From the NCBI GenBank assembly GCA_040752975.1, contig JBFMHF010000010.1, positions 16,544 to 80,543 of the forward strand: a stretch of DNA of 64,000 nt, in the 5' to 3' direction. The notes under the pieces are model-generated. The model was not told where the DNA came from. It did no database searches and saw nothing but the letters and a program-made list of their open reading frames with translations. The position numbers and the translations under genes were made by a program. This DNA comes from JADLDB01 sp040752975. GTDB lineage: Bacteria > Myxococcota > Myxococcia > Myxococcales > Myxococcaceae. This document shows positions 32,748-42,727 of the stretch, piece after piece. Numbering within the stretch: position 1 is the stretch's first letter; each line of letters starts with the position of its first letter.

Positions 32748-34316
32748 TCAGGGGGCCGTGTAGTTGATGGTGAGGTTGTACGTGCCGGCCGAGTAGCCGT
32801 GCACCATCAGGTACACCTTGTTCTGCGTGGCGGGCACGGTGACGGTGCAGCTCTCCGACGCGCCATTCTTGTACGGCCGGCAGTCGAACAGCGTCAGCGT
32901 GGGCGCCGCGCCGAAGCGCAGGTAGAGGTCCGGGTCCCCCGAGCCCGTCATCGTCACCTTGAAGCTGGTGCCGGGCAGCACGGTGATGGGCTGGAACTGC
33001 TTCTGCTCGTTGCGGCCCACGCTGCCCGACGCGGTGCCCGTCTGCGGCGTCCCGCCGGTGGGCGGAGGCGTCGACGAGCCCGCGGTGTACTCCACGCGCA
33101 GCGAGTAGCTGGCCGCCGTGTAGCCGTTGACGGTGACGTACGCCGCGGTCTGGCCCGAGGGCACGGTGAGGGTGCACTCCTCGGCGCTGCCGTCGAGGTA
33201 CGGCCGGCAGTCGAAGGAAGACAGCGTGGGCGCCGCGCCGAAGCGCACGTAGAGATCGGCGTCGCCCGTACCGCTCAAGATGGCGCGGAAGGTCGTGCCC
33301 GCCGCCACATTGAAGGGGCCGTACGCCTTGCTCGCCCCCTGCGCCAGGCTGCCCGAGAAGGTCTCCACGTTGGGGCCCGCGCTGCCGCCACCCGTGCCTC
33401 CACCCGTGCCGCCGCCCGTCCCGCCACCCGTGCCGCCGCCCGTGCCGCCACCCGTGCCGCCACCCGTGCCGCCGCCCGTGCCGCCGCCGCCGCCGCTGCC
33501 CGAAGGCGAGCCGTACAGCGCCGCCGCGCCCTGCGCGTCCAGCGAGGTGAGGGAGAGGTCCGCGAAGTCGCCCGTGCCGTTGCACTGCGGGTAGTGCATC
33601 ACCGACGCGGAGTCGTACGGCGTCAGCGCGCGCCAGCTGTTGTCCTCGAAGCAGGTGCCGGCCTCGGGCCGGGTGTGCTCGTGGCGGAAGCCCAGCGTGT
33701 GCCCCAGCTCGTGCCGGAGGATGCCCACCAGCGACACCGACGGGTCCCCGAAGGACGAGTTGTCCACCAGCACGTTGCGGTTGGCGCGGGCCTCATCGGG
33801 GAAGAAGGCGCGGGCCAGGTACTGGCCGTTGACGTTCACCGGCCGCACGTCGAAGAGCACGTTGTTGTTCGACGCGGTGCAGCTGCCGTCCTGCGCGGAC
33901 AGGTAGACGAACTTCACGTTCGCCACCGCCTGCCAGGCGCCCGTCGCCGCCGCCATCGCGCTCACCATCTCCGCCTTCCGGCTGCCGAAGTTGTTCGAGA
34001 TGCAGTACGTGAGGTTCAGCTTCTGCGTGTTGCTCCACTTGTTGTCCGTGCTGCCGATGCGGTCCACCGCGAGCTGCCCGTCGGCCACGTTCATCTCGTA
34101 GAACTCGCGCAGCTCCTTCTCGCTGCTGAAGGGCGTGTCGCCGTCGGCGATCCAGATGCCCGTCTCCGGCTCCTGGAAGGCGTAGTGGGCCTTGAAGTCC
34201 TCCCAGCTGATCCGCGTGCCCGTGTGCAGGGTGTCCGGGGTGTCCGAAACCGTGCCCTCTCCCACCCCGCAGCCCGCCAGTACCGCCAGCACTGCACCCA
34301 ACATCGACCGCTTCAT
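32748..34316 (-). CDS. Secreted zinc metalloprotease lipoprotein with two PPC domains
   Basis: Protein of 522 aa. ATG 34316 is chosen because GGGAG stands eight bases before it and it opens a lipoprotein signal (MKRSMLGAVLAVLAGC, lipid Cys16). The metzincin catalytic site is HELGHTLGFRHEH (202-214), with Met-turn SVMHYP (M240). This is the astacin/M57 style common in myxobacteria. A (TGGG)n linker (about 272-310) leads to two PPC beta-domains (about 315-405 and 420-522), each with DLYVRFGAAPTL or DLYLRFGAAPTL. It is probably a surface-attached or released protease used on prey or debris. PPC domains are often removed on maturation. Confidence 0.92.
   Translation of the reverse strand: MKRSMLGAVLAVLAGCGVGEGTVSDTPDTLHTGTRISWEDFKAHYAFQEPETGIWIADGDTPFSSEKELREFYEMNVADGQLAVDRIGSTDNKWSNTQKLNLTYCISNNFGSRKAEMVSAMAAATGAWQAVANVKFVYLSAQDGSCTASNNNVLFDVRPVNVNGQYLARAFFPDEARANRNVLVDNSSFGDPSVSLVGILRHELGHTLGFRHEHTRPEAGTCFEDNSWRALTPYDSASVMHYPQCNGTGDFADLSLTSLDAQGAAALYGSPSGSGGGGGTGGGTGGGTGGGTGGGTGGGTGGGTGGGTGGGSAGPNVETFSGSLAQGASKAYGPFNVAAGTTFRAILSGTGDADLYVRFGAAPTLSSFDCRPYLDGSAEECTLTVPSGQTAAYVTVNGYTAASYSLRVEYTAGSSTPPPTGGTPQTGTASGSVGRNEQKQFQPITVLPGTSFKVTMTGSGDPDLYLRFGAAPTLTLFDCRPYKNGASESCTVTVPATQNKVYLMVHGYSAGTYNLTINYTAP
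33384..33492. repeat. 12-bp coding repeat (TGGG linker)
   Basis: About nine copies of a 12-bp unit, CCACCCGTGCCG with variants, read on the - strand as Thr-Gly-Gly-Gly. They form a flexible linker between catalytic and PPC domains. Synonymous differences between units (CCG/CCA and GTG/GTC) show that it is not a recent perfect expansion. Length variation between strains is expected. Confidence 0.85.
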
Positions 34317-34652
34317 GGACATCACTCCCAGGCCAACTGCCGTCCCCACGGCGCTGGCGCGCGTGCCCCCAGAGCACCGGTGATGCCAGCTCCAACTTGT
34401 TGATTCGTGGGAGGAATTCAGATGTGGGCGAACATGAGGCGACTCCATGTGCGTGTATCTGCCTTTGACACGAAGCGTCGCGCCCCAAAGCCGTTTTAGA
34501 TGGAAATTCAAGCGGTTCCAGGCCGAGCGCCGCGACTGACTGAAGCGGATTCGCACATGGTGAGAATCTGTCTGAATCGGGAACAGCCGACATGTGGGCT
34601 GTCGTTGATCACGACAGCCGTGGATCAACCGGCTGTGCTAGGCGCCGGCCCC
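34317..34652. promoter_or_regulatory. Divergent intergenic region with nested inverted repeats
   Basis: This 336-bp gap lies between two divergent lipoprotein genes and is visibly more AT-rich than its surroundings. Near its right end, GGCTGTCGT (34597-34605) pairs with ACGACAGCC (34611-34619) around a TGATC loop. An overlapping repeat, GTTGATC (34604-34610), pairs with GATCAAC (34623-34629). The two structures share bases and exclude each other. A TTGACA hexamer at 34465-34470 has no well-spaced -10. No gene is seen here. Confidence 0.6.
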
Positions 34653-36680
34653 ATGACGACTTTCTCCCGCGTGACGGTGGCGGTGGCGGCGGTGGGGTTG
34701 GTGGCCTGCAACGAGAAGCACGATGCGGTGCCGGTGGCGGCGAAGCCCCAGGCGGTGGAGGCGCCTGCCCCCAGGCCCGTCGAGTACAAGGCGCTGTCCC
34801 GCCTCGACTTCAACCGGCGCGCGCAGGAGCGCTTCGTGCCGCTCTTCTGGCGGCAGGACACCAACGGCAACGGTGCGCTGGACGTCGACGAGCTGGCGGT
34901 GCTGGTGGGGCCGTGGGAGGCGACGCGGGCCGACTTCGTGGACGCGAAGGGCTTCACGAAGAAGTTTGCCGACACCTACGCCGCGCTGGAGAAGCCGCTC
35001 GACGACTCGAAGCTCTCCGCCGCCGAGAAGACGCGGCGGGAGCTTCTCGCGAAGGAGCTGGAGCAGGGCAAGCCGACGCTGGTGGAGACCGACCTCTCGC
35101 AGGCGAGCGACGAGGAGCGGGAGGTGTTCGCGCACCTCGAGCGGGCGGCCGACCGCATCGAGGTGCTGTACGCACGCGAGAAGGGCACCTTCGGGATGGC
35201 CGAGAGAATTCCGGCCGACGACGTGCTGTCCCGGGCCGTCTTCCACCGCAACCAGTCGCCCTTCTGCGTGGCGCCGAAGACGGAGAAGGACGAGGCGTGC
35301 ACGGCCCTCTCGCCGAAGCCTCCGCGCGTGGTGGGCCTCTACCCGGCGAAGCTGCAGGAAGACCCGAAGTTCTGCGCCGTGCTGGAGAAGCAGAAGAACA
35401 AGAAGGACCTGATGGACCACTTCTCCGTGGTGGTGGAGGACGGCGCGGGCTTCAAGGCGGTGCCCTTCGCGCAGGCGTGGAAGGACGACATGGAGGCGGT
35501 GGCGAAGGAGCTCGACGCCGCGGCCCAGGCGCTCAAGAGCCCCGGCGAAGAGGCCTTCCGCAAGTACCTCGCGGCGGCGGCGGCGGCCTTCCGCACCAAC
35601 GACTTCGAGCCCGCCAACGAGGCCTGGGTGGCGATGGATGCCACCAACTCGAAGTGGTACGCGCGCATCGCGCCCGACGAGGTGTACTACGAGCCCTGCG
35701 CGTGGAAGGCGGGCTTCGCGCTGCAGTTGGCGCGCATCAACCCCGAGTCGCTGGCCTGGCAGCAGAAGCTGGAGCCGGTGAAGCAGGACATGGAGAAGGC
35801 CCTCGCGACGCTGGCCGGGCCTCCGTACAAGGCGCGCGACGTGAAGTTCAAGCTGCCCGACTTCATCGACGTCGTGTTGAACGCGGGCGACCAGCGCAAC
35901 CCCCACGGGGCCACCATCGGCCAGTCGCTCCCCAACTGGGGCAAGGTGTCCGAGAAGGGCGGCCGCACCGTGGTGATGACCAACCTCTACACCGACGCCG
36001 ACAGCCGGGAGGCGCTGGGAGAGCAGATGAAGTCGCTGCTCTGCCCCGCCACCTTCGCGCTGGGCACGACGGACCCGAAGCCCGCGCTGATGAGCGTCGT
36101 GCTGCACGAGGCGGCGCACAACCTGGGGCCGTCCCACGACTACGCGGTGAAGGGGAAGAAGGACGACGACGTCTTCGGCGGGCCGCTCGCCGCCACCATG
36201 GAGGAACTCAAGGCGCAGACGAGCGCGCTGTATTTCGCCTGGTGGCTCGCGGAGAAGGGCGTCATCACGAAGGACGACGCGACGAAGGCCGCGGTGCGCG
36301 ACGTGGCCTGGGGCTTCGGGCACGTCAGCCGCGGCATGTACGCCGCCAACGGCCAGCCGCGGAACTACAGCCAGCTCGCGTCCATCCAACTGGGCAACGC
36401 CTTCAAGGCCGGGGCGCTGACGTGGAAGAAGGACGAGAAGGCCGCCAACGGACAGGACGTGGGCTGCTTCGAGCTCGACGTCGAGAAGTGGAAGACGGCG
36501 GTGGACCGCCTGGCGAAGCGGGTGCTGATGGCGAAGGGCAAGGGCGACAAGAAGGACGCCGAGAAGATGAAGGCCGACTTCGTCGACGCGAAGGACGAGT
36601 GGGCCGGCCTGCGGGACACCATCGCCGAGCGCTGGCTGCGCGCGCCCAAGGCCACCTTCGTCTACTCCGTGAAGCAGTAG
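34653..36680 (+). CDS. Lipoprotein zinc peptidase, dipeptidyl-peptidase III-like (M49)
   Basis: Protein of 675 aa from ATG 34653, with lipobox VGLVAC (lipid Cys19). A canonical EF-hand loop occupies residues 69-80 (DTNGNGALDVDE). The likely zinc site is HEAAH (485-489), and ATMEELKAQTSALYF follows with E517/E518. That matches the second DPP III motif (EECRAE) in sequence and spacing. DPP III itself has HExxGH; here the short HExxH form is present. It probably cleaves short peptides in the envelope. An alpha-2-macroglobulin gene follows after 60 bp on the same strand. Confidence 0.65.
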   Translation: MTTFSRVTVAVAAVGLVACNEKHDAVPVAAKPQAVEAPAPRPVEYKALSRLDFNRRAQERFVPLFWRQDTNGNGALDVDELAVLVGPWEATRADFVDAKGFTKKFADTYAALEKPLDDSKLSAAEKTRRELLAKELEQGKPTLVETDLSQASDEEREVFAHLERAADRIEVLYAREKGTFGMAERIPADDVLSRAVFHRNQSPFCVAPKTEKDEACTALSPKPPRVVGLYPAKLQEDPKFCAVLEKQKNKKDLMDHFSVVVEDGAGFKAVPFAQAWKDDMEAVAKELDAAAQALKSPGEEAFRKYLAAAAAAFRTNDFEPANEAWVAMDATNSKWYARIAPDEVYYEPCAWKAGFALQLARINPESLAWQQKLEPVKQDMEKALATLAGPPYKARDVKFKLPDFIDVVLNAGDQRNPHGATIGQSLPNWGKVSEKGGRTVVMTNLYTDADSREALGEQMKSLLCPATFALGTTDPKPALMSVVLHEAAHNLGPSHDYAVKGKKDDDVFGGPLAATMEELKAQTSALYFAWWLAEKGVITKDDATKAAVRDVAWGFGHVSRGMYAANGQPRNYSQLASIQLGNAFKAGALTWKKDEKAANGQDVGCFELDVEKWKTAVDRLAKRVLMAKGKGDKKDAEKMKADFVDAKDEWAGLRDTIAERWLRAPKATFVYSVKQ

Positions 36681-36740
36681 CCCCGGCCTCTCCCGCGAAT
36701 TCCCCACCAGCGCGGCGCCGGCTGTCTACAGTCGCGCGCC

Positions 36741-39700
36741 ATGCTCGCTCCGCTTTTCACGCTGGTGGTGCTGTCGCAGGCCCCGTCGTGGCAGGACATC
36801 GACGCGCTGGTGAAGGACGGCAAGCTCGAGGCCGCGTCGACCGCGGTGAAGGAGAAGCTGGCCGCCGCCCGCGCCTCGAAGCAGGACGAGGAGGTCGCCC
36901 GGGCGCTCATCCGCCAGACCTCCATCCGCATCTCGATGGGTGACGACTCGGCCATCCGCGCGCTCAAGGAAGAGGCCTGGCCCACCGCGCTCGTCCCCCG
37001 CACCGTCGTGGAGGTGTACTTCGCGCTCCTCCTCGACATGTACACGGCCAACCAGGCCTGGGAGATTGCCCGCCGCGAGAGGGTCGACACCAAGGGCGTC
37101 CTCGACCTCGAGCTGCTCACCGCCGAACAACTGCACGAGGAAATCGAGCGCGCGTGGGCCGGTCCGTGGGAGCGCCGCGAGGCCCTGGGCGCCGTGCCGC
37201 TCTCGTCCGTCGCCGAGTTCATCACCCCCAACGACTTCCCGCCCGGCGTCCGCGACACGCTGCGGGACTTCATCACCCTGAACCGCGCGTCCGCCCTGGG
37301 GGCTTCCGGCAACTGGACCGAAGCGCAGCGCAACGAGCTCTTCCGCGTGCCGCTCGAGTCGCTCCTCGGCCCCACGCCGCCGAAGTCTGAGCACCCGCTC
37401 GCGCGCGCCGTGGCCCTGCTGGCCGACCTCGAGGCCTGGGACGTGAAGGCCGGGCGAAAGGAAGGGGCGCTCTACGCGCGCCTCACCCGCCTCGAGTTCC
37501 TGTGGAATGCGTACACCGACGAGGCGTCACGCGCGAAAGTCCTCGCTGCCCTCCAGGCGCGAATCCAGGCCGACGCCTCATTGCCGCTCTCCGCGTGGGC
37601 GCGGTCGATTGCCGCGGAGTGGCTCCGCAACCTGGGCGAGTTCGCGCAGGCGCGGGACGTCGCGGCGGAAGGGGCGCGGGCCTTTCCCTCCACCGTGGGC
37701 GGGCGCGCCTGCAAGGCTCTCGTCGCCCGGCTGGAAGCGCCCGACTACCAGCTCGAGGCGCCGCTCTCGGATGGCCCCACGAAGCGCTCCCTCACCGTCA
37801 GCGCGAAGAACCTCTCGAAGCTGCACTTCCGCGCCTTCAAGCTGGACCCCGACAAGGTCCTCGGCCAGTCCCCCTGGGACGTCTCGCCCACCCAGGACGA
37901 GCTCATCGAGGCGCTCCGCAGGCGCCCCGTGGCCAGCTGGGCCGTCGACCTCCCCGCGACGCCCGACCTCCGGCTTCACCGCACGCACGTCACCCCGCCC
38001 CTCGACGCGCCGGGCGCCTACCTCGTCGCCGCGTCGGCCCTCGAGTCCTTCAAGGACGAGGCGAATCGCATCATCGGCGTCTTCTTCATCGTCAGCGACC
38101 TGGTGATGACGGTGTCGCAGGTCTCCCCCAACGGGACCGCGGAGGTCGTCGTGCGCGAGGGCGCCACCGGCGCGCCCGTCGCCGGAGTGGACGTGACGCT
38201 CTACGCGAAGGGCTTCGACCGGCCGCGGCGCACCGTCGCCCGCGCGAGGACCGACGTACAGGGGCTCGCGCGGCTCCAGGGCTCGCCGGACACCGACGAC
38301 ATGCAGTTCGTGGTGGCGAAGAAAGGCGCCCACCTCGCCGTGGACGAGTCGTCGCTCTCCTTCTGGCGCCAGGACAGGCCGCGCGCACGAGACTCGGCGC
38401 TCCTCTACACCGACCGGGCCATCTACCGGCCGGGGCAGACCATCCAGTGGAAGGTGGTGGCGTGGCGCCGCGAGGCGGGGAGCGACGACTTGAAGGTGGC
38501 GCCCGGGGCGACGGTGAAGGTGACGCTGTACGACGCCAACGGCCAGCCAGTCGCCACGCAGCCGGTGAAGACCAACGAGTTCGGCTCGGCGTCGGGTGAG
38601 TTTGCCATCCCCGTCGGGAGGATGCTGGGGAGCTGGCGGCTCTCCGCGCGGGACACCTCCGTCTCCGTGCGCGTCGAGGAGTACAAGCGGCCCACCTTCG
38701 AGGTCGCCTTCAAGGACACCGGCGCGGCGATGAAGCTGGGCGCGCGCGTCACACTCCAGGGCGAGGCGCGGTACTACTTCGGCCTCCCCGTCACGGCCGG
38801 CAAGGTGCGCTGGCGTGTGCAGCGGGAGCCTGTCTTCCCGTGGTGGTTCCGGTGGTGGGCGCCTCCGGTGCAGCGGCAGACCATCGCCACCGGCACCTCG
38901 GACTTGAAGGCCGACGGCACCTTCACCTGCGACTTCACGCCGGACGCGGACCCCAAACAGCCGCGCGACGTCACCTGGTCCTTCAGCGTCGAGGCCGACG
39001 TCACCGAGGACGGGGGCGAGACGCGCAGCGCGAAGAAGCTGATGCGGCTGGGCTACGTGTCGGTTGAGGCCGCTTTCGACGTCGACGCGGGCTTCCTGCG
39101 CGAAGCGACGCCGGCCGCCATCAAGGTGCGGCGCACCAACCTGGACGGAGAGGGGCGCGCGGGCCGCGGCACGTGGAAGCTGTTCGCGCTCGAGCAGCCG
39201 GCCGCGCCCGTGGCCTGGGCCGACGAGCCGGTCGACCGCTCTCCCTTCGAGAAGAAGCCGGCGCTGGTGACGCCCGGTGACGAGGTGCGTGCTCGCGCGA
39301 ACGTCAGGCCCGATGTCTCCGCCACGCTGCGGCGCTGGCGCGACGGGAAGCAGGTGGCGGCGGGCGAGGTGCAGCACGAAGCCAGTGGAGAGGGCGTCGC
39401 GAAGCTGCCGGCGCTGGCTCCGGGCGCCTACCGGCTGCGCTACGAGACGAAGGACGAGGCGGGCGCCACGCTGTCCATGGCCACCGAGCTGGTCGTCTCC
39501 GGCGCGTCCAGCTTCCCCCTCGCGGTGCCGGCCTGGCTGCGGGCGGAGTCCTCCACCGTGTCCGTGGGCAGCGTTGCGCGCTTCCTCGTCGGCTCCGGCG
39601 CGCCCGGCCAGCAGCTTCTCTTCGAGGTCATCCGCGACGGGAAGGTCATCGAGCGCCGGTGGCTGGTGGCCGGGAAGGACCCGGCCGTCATCGAGCGCCT

Positions 39701-42665
39701 GACGACGAAGGCCGATCGCGGCGGCTTCGGGGTGCGCGTCACCGCGGTGCGGGACTGGGGGGTGGCCATCTTCGCCGAAGCCATCGACGTGCCCTGGGAC
39801 GACAAGGCCCTCACCGTCGAGTTCTCCACGTTCCGCGACACCCTGCGGCCGGGCACGAGGGAGCAATTCCGCGTGACGGTGAAAGGGCAGGGGACGCTCC
39901 TCGAGCCACGCGCCGCGGAGTTGCTGGCGTCGATGTACGACAAGTCGCTCGACGCCTTCGCGCCGCTGCGCCCTCCGCGCATCTCGGCGCTGTACCCCAC
40001 GCGTAGCCCGTACCTCTCCCTCAGCACCAGCCTCGCCGGAGGTCCAGCGCAGGTGCTGTCGGAGAACGAGTGGTACGCCCTTCCGGCGGGCGCCAGCTTC
40101 CGAAGCGACGGTGGAACCGGGCTGTGGCAGTGGTTGACGCTGGCCGGGGCCAGCTTCAGCGGGGAACGCATCTCCATTGGCGACCTCGGTACCGCGGGAG
40201 GTGGCGGCCTGTCGCAGAAGCGCCTCAACACCATTCAGGTCATCCGCGGCGCGCATGAGCCGACGAGGGAGCCCGCTGCCCCACCGCCCGAGCCGCCCCC
40301 GGACATGGCTCGAAAGCCAGCGGACGCGCCATCGCGGCCAGAGCAGCCCGTGCGCTCCAACTTCGCCGAGACGGCCTTCTTCGCGCCCCACCTCGTGCTC
40401 GGGGAGAAGGGCGAGGTGGCCTTCGAGGTGCCCGCCCCGGACTCGGTGACGGCGTGGAACCTGTGGGTCGAGGCGCTGACGCGAGACCTGCGCGGGGGCT
40501 CCGCGTCCGCGACGGTGCGCACGGTGAAGGACCTGATGGTGCGCCCGGCGCTGCCGCGCTTCCTGCGCGAAGGAGACAAGGCGGCGCTGAAGCTCGTCGT
40601 CAACAACGCAGGGAAGAAGGACCTGTCCGGCGAGGTGCGGCTGGAGCTGCTCGAGCCTTCCACCCAGCGCAGCGTGGCCGCGGAGTTCGGCGTGAAGGAC
40701 GCGCCGCTCCCCTTCTCGGTGAAGGCCGGCCAGAGCGTGACGTTGACGGTGCAGCTCCAGACGCCGCGGCGGGTGGGCGAGGTCGCGGTGAAGGTGGTGG
40801 GGAAGGCGGGTGACGTGTCGGACGGCGAACTGCGGGCGATTCCGCTCCTCCCGTCGCGGATGCGGCTCACGCAGTCGCGCTTCGTCACGGTGAAGGACGC
40901 CGCCACGCGCACGATGTCCTTCGAGGCGCTCGTGAAGGAGGCCGACCCGACGCGTCTCGACGAGCAGTTGGTGGTGACGGTGGACGGCCAGCTCTTCACC
41001 ACCGTGCTGGCGGCGCTGCCGTACCTCACGCGCTACCCGTACGAGTGCACCGAGCAGACGCTCAACCGCTTCCTGTCCACCGGCATCGTGGCCAGCGTCT
41101 TCAAGAACCACCCGGCGGTGGCGAAGGCGGCGAAGGAGCTCTCGAAGCGCAAGACGCCGTACGAGACGTTCGACGCCCTCGACCCCAACAGGAAGGCCGC
41201 CCTCGAGGAGACGCCGTGGCTCGTCGAGTCGTCAGGCTGGTCCAGCGACGGCGAGGACCTGGTGACGATGCTGGACCCTGCGGCCGTCGAGGCGGAGCGC
41301 GCCTCGGCGCTGCGCAAGCTGGAGAAGATGCAGCTGCCCGACGGCGCCTTCCCGTGGTTCCCGGGTGGGCGCGCGTCCCCCGCGATGACGCTGTACCTCC
41401 TGCAGGGCTTCGCGCGCGCGCTGGAGTTCAAGCTGGACGTCCCGCGCCTCACCGTCGCCCGGGCCTGGGGCTACGTCGGCGGGTGGTACCGGAGCGAGCT
41501 CAAGGCCTGCATGAAGGCGGACGACTGCAGCCCGGCCTTCGTCACCACGCTGGTGCACGCGGCCTCGGCCTGGCCCGACGACTCGTGGCTGAGCGGTGAG
41601 TTCGGGCCCGCCGAGCGCAAGGTGCTGCTCGACTACGGCTTGCGCCACTGGCAGGAGCTGCCGCCGTACCTGAAGGGACTGCTGGCGTTGGCCCTGCACC
41701 GAGCGGGGCGGACAGGCGACGCGCAGCGCGTCTTCGACAGCGTGATGAACACCGCGAAGACGACGCCCGACGAAGGCACCTTCTGGCAGCCGGGGGAGCG
41801 CGGGTGGCTCTGGTACCACGACACCATCGAAGGCCACGCGTTTGCCCTGCGCGTGCTGATGGAGTTGTCGCCGAAGGACCCCCGCCGCGACGGGCTGGTG
41901 CAGTGGTTGCTCCTCAACAAGAAGCTGAACCACTGGAAGTCGACGCGCGCCTCGGCCGAGGCCATCTATGCGCTGGTGAAGTACTTGAGCGCCGAGAAGA
42001 GCCTCGGGCTGCGCGAGGTGACGACGGTTTCGGTGGGCGCGGTGAAGCGACAGCTCGTCTTCGAGCCGGACACGGCGGCGATGCGCAAGCAGCAGGTGGT
42101 GGTGGCGGGCAAGGACCTCGACCCGAAGACGATGGCCACGGTGACGGTGTCGAAGGAGACGAAGGGCTTCCAGTTCGCGTCGGCGACCTGGCACTTCTCG
42201 ACGGACCGCCTGCCGGAGAAGGGCAGCGGCGACCTGTTCGAGGTGAAGCGCACGTACTTCAAGCGGGTGAAGCAGGGCCCGCAGGTGACGCTGCAGCCGC
42301 TCAACGAAGGGGCGCGGCTCGAGCCCGGCGATGAGCTCGAGGTGCAGCTCGCGATTCGCGCGAAGCAGCAGGCGGAGTACGTGCACCTGAGAGATCCCCG
42401 CGGCGCGGGCTTCGAGCCGGACGTCGGCGTTTCGCGCTACCGCTTCGAGCTGGGTCTCGCCTGGTACGAGGAGCTGCGCGACTCGGGCACCAACTTCTTC
42501 TTCGAGGCGCTGCCGCCGGGCGAGTACACGCTGAAGTACCGGGTGCGCGCGGCGATGGGCGGGACGTTCCGCGTGGGGCCGGCGACGCTGCAGTCGATGT
42601 ACGCCCCGGAGTTCACCGCCTACTCGGCAGGACATGTCCTCACCGTCGGCACCGGCGGAAGGTGA
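36741..42665 (+). CDS. Bacterial alpha-2-macroglobulin with thioester
   Basis: Large 1974-aa secreted protease trap. The N-terminus MLAPLFTLVVLSQAPS is a short signal-like segment without lipobox. A helical N-terminal part (to about 330) is followed by MG beta-domains (TDRAIYRPGQTIQWKVVAW near residue 560), the bait region and an alpha-2-macroglobulin domain (FAETAFFAPHLVLGEKGEVAFEVP, from about 1208). The thioester site is YPYECTEQTL with Cys1436 and Gln1439. The TED helical domain and C-terminal receptor-like domain (YAPEFTAYSAGH) close the protein. No penicillin-binding protein partner (pbpC) lies next to it; a DPP III-like lipoprotein does. It likely protects the envelope against foreign proteases. 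Confidence 0.93.
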   Translation: MLAPLFTLVVLSQAPSWQDIDALVKDGKLEAASTAVKEKLAAARASKQDEEVARALIRQTSIRISMGDDSAIRALKEEAWPTALVPRTVVEVYFALLLDMYTANQAWEIARRERVDTKGVLDLELLTAEQLHEEIERAWAGPWERREALGAVPLSSVAEFITPNDFPPGVRDTLRDFITLNRASALGASGNWTEAQRNELFRVPLESLLGPTPPKSEHPLARAVALLADLEAWDVKAGRKEGALYARLTRLEFLWNAYTDEASRAKVLAALQARIQADASLPLSAWARSIAAEWLRNLGEFAQARDVAAEGARAFPSTVGGRACKALVARLEAPDYQLEAPLSDGPTKRSLTVSAKNLSKLHFRAFKLDPDKVLGQSPWDVSPTQDELIEALRRRPVASWAVDLPATPDLRLHRTHVTPPLDAPGAYLVAASALESFKDEANRIIGVFFIVSDLVMTVSQVSPNGTAEVVVREGATGAPVAGVDVTLYAKGFDRPRRTVARARTDVQGLARLQGSPDTDDMQFVVAKKGAHLAVDESSLSFWRQDRPRARDSALLYTDRAIYRPGQTIQWKVVAWRREAGSDDLKVAPGATVKVTLYDANGQPVATQPVKTNEFGSASGEFAIPVGRMLGSWRLSARDTSVSVRVEEYKRPTFEVAFKDTGAAMKLGARVTLQGEARYYFGLPVTAGKVRWRVQREPVFPWWFRWWAPPVQRQTIATGTSDLKADGTFTCDFTPDADPKQPRDVTWSFSVEADVTEDGGETRSAKKLMRLGYVSVEAAFDVDAGFLREATPAAIKVRRTNLDGEGRAGRGTWKLFALEQPAAPVAWADEPVDRSPFEKKPALVTPGDEVRARANVRPDVSATLRRWRDGKQVAAGEVQHEASGEGVAKLPALAPGAYRLRYETKDEAGATLSMATELVVSGASSFPLAVPAWLRAESSTVSVGSVARFLVGSGAPGQQLLFEVIRDGKVIERRWLVAGKDPAVIERLTTKADRGGFGVRVTAVRDWGVAIFAEAIDVPWDDKALTVEFSTFRDTLRPGTREQFRVTVKGQGTLLEPRAAELLASMYDKSLDAFAPLRPPRISALYPTRSPYLSLSTSLAGGPAQVLSENEWYALPAGASFRSDGGTGLWQWLTLAGASFSGERISIGDLGTAGGGGLSQKRLNTIQVIRGAHEPTREPAAPPPEPPPDMARKPADAPSRPEQPVRSNFAETAFFAPHLVLGEKGEVAFEVPAPDSVTAWNLWVEALTRDLRGGSASATVRTVKDLMVRPALPRFLREGDKAALKLVVNNAGKKDLSGEVRLELLEPSTQRSVAAEFGVKDAPLPFSVKAGQSVTLTVQLQTPRRVGEVAVKVVGKAGDVSDGELRAIPLLPSRMRLTQSRFVTVKDAATRTMSFEALVKEADPTRLDEQLVVTVDGQLFTTVLAALPYLTRYPYECTEQTLNRFLSTGIVASVFKNHPAVAKAAKELSKRKTPYETFDALDPNRKAALEETPWLVESSGWSSDGEDLVTMLDPAAVEAERASALRKLEKMQLPDGAFPWFPGGRASPAMTLYLLQGFARALEFKLDVPRLTVARAWGYVGGWYRSELKACMKADDCSPAFVTTLVHAASAWPDDSWLSGEFGPAERKVLLDYGLRHWQELPPYLKGLLALALHRAGRTGDAQRVFDSVMNTAKTTPDEGTFWQPGERGWLWYHDTIEGHAFALRVLMELSPKDPRRDGLVQWLLLNKKLNHWKSTRASAEAIYALVKYLSAEKSLGLREVTTVSVGAVKRQLVFEPDTAAMRKQQVVVAGKDLDPKTMATVTVSKETKGFQFASATWHFSTDRLPEKGSGDLFEVKRTYFKRVKQGPQVTLQPLNEGARLEPGDELEVQLAIRAKQQAEYVHLRDPRGAGFEPDVGVSRYRFELGLAWYEELRDSGTNFFFEALPPGEYTLKYRVRAAMGGTFRVGPATLQSMYAPEFTAYSAGHVLTVGTGGR

Positions 42666-42727
42666 ACCGTCGAGAAAGCGGCCGGCGTGAAGTGAAGAGG
42701 GGCCGGCTCCGGCGTGGGGCACGGGAG

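Noticed and set aside
34465..34470. TTGACA as -35 of a sigma70 promoter for the lipoprotein at 34653
   Set aside because: No -10 hexamer lies at 16-18 bp; the nearest AT-rich hexamer is 23 bp away.
37578..41111. 1177-codon open frame on the - strand opposite the alpha-2-macroglobulin gene
   Set aside because: The sequence is Arg/His/Gly-rich without domains or ribosome site, and it mirrors a clear coding gene. In this GC-rich DNA stop codons are rare on the opposite strand.
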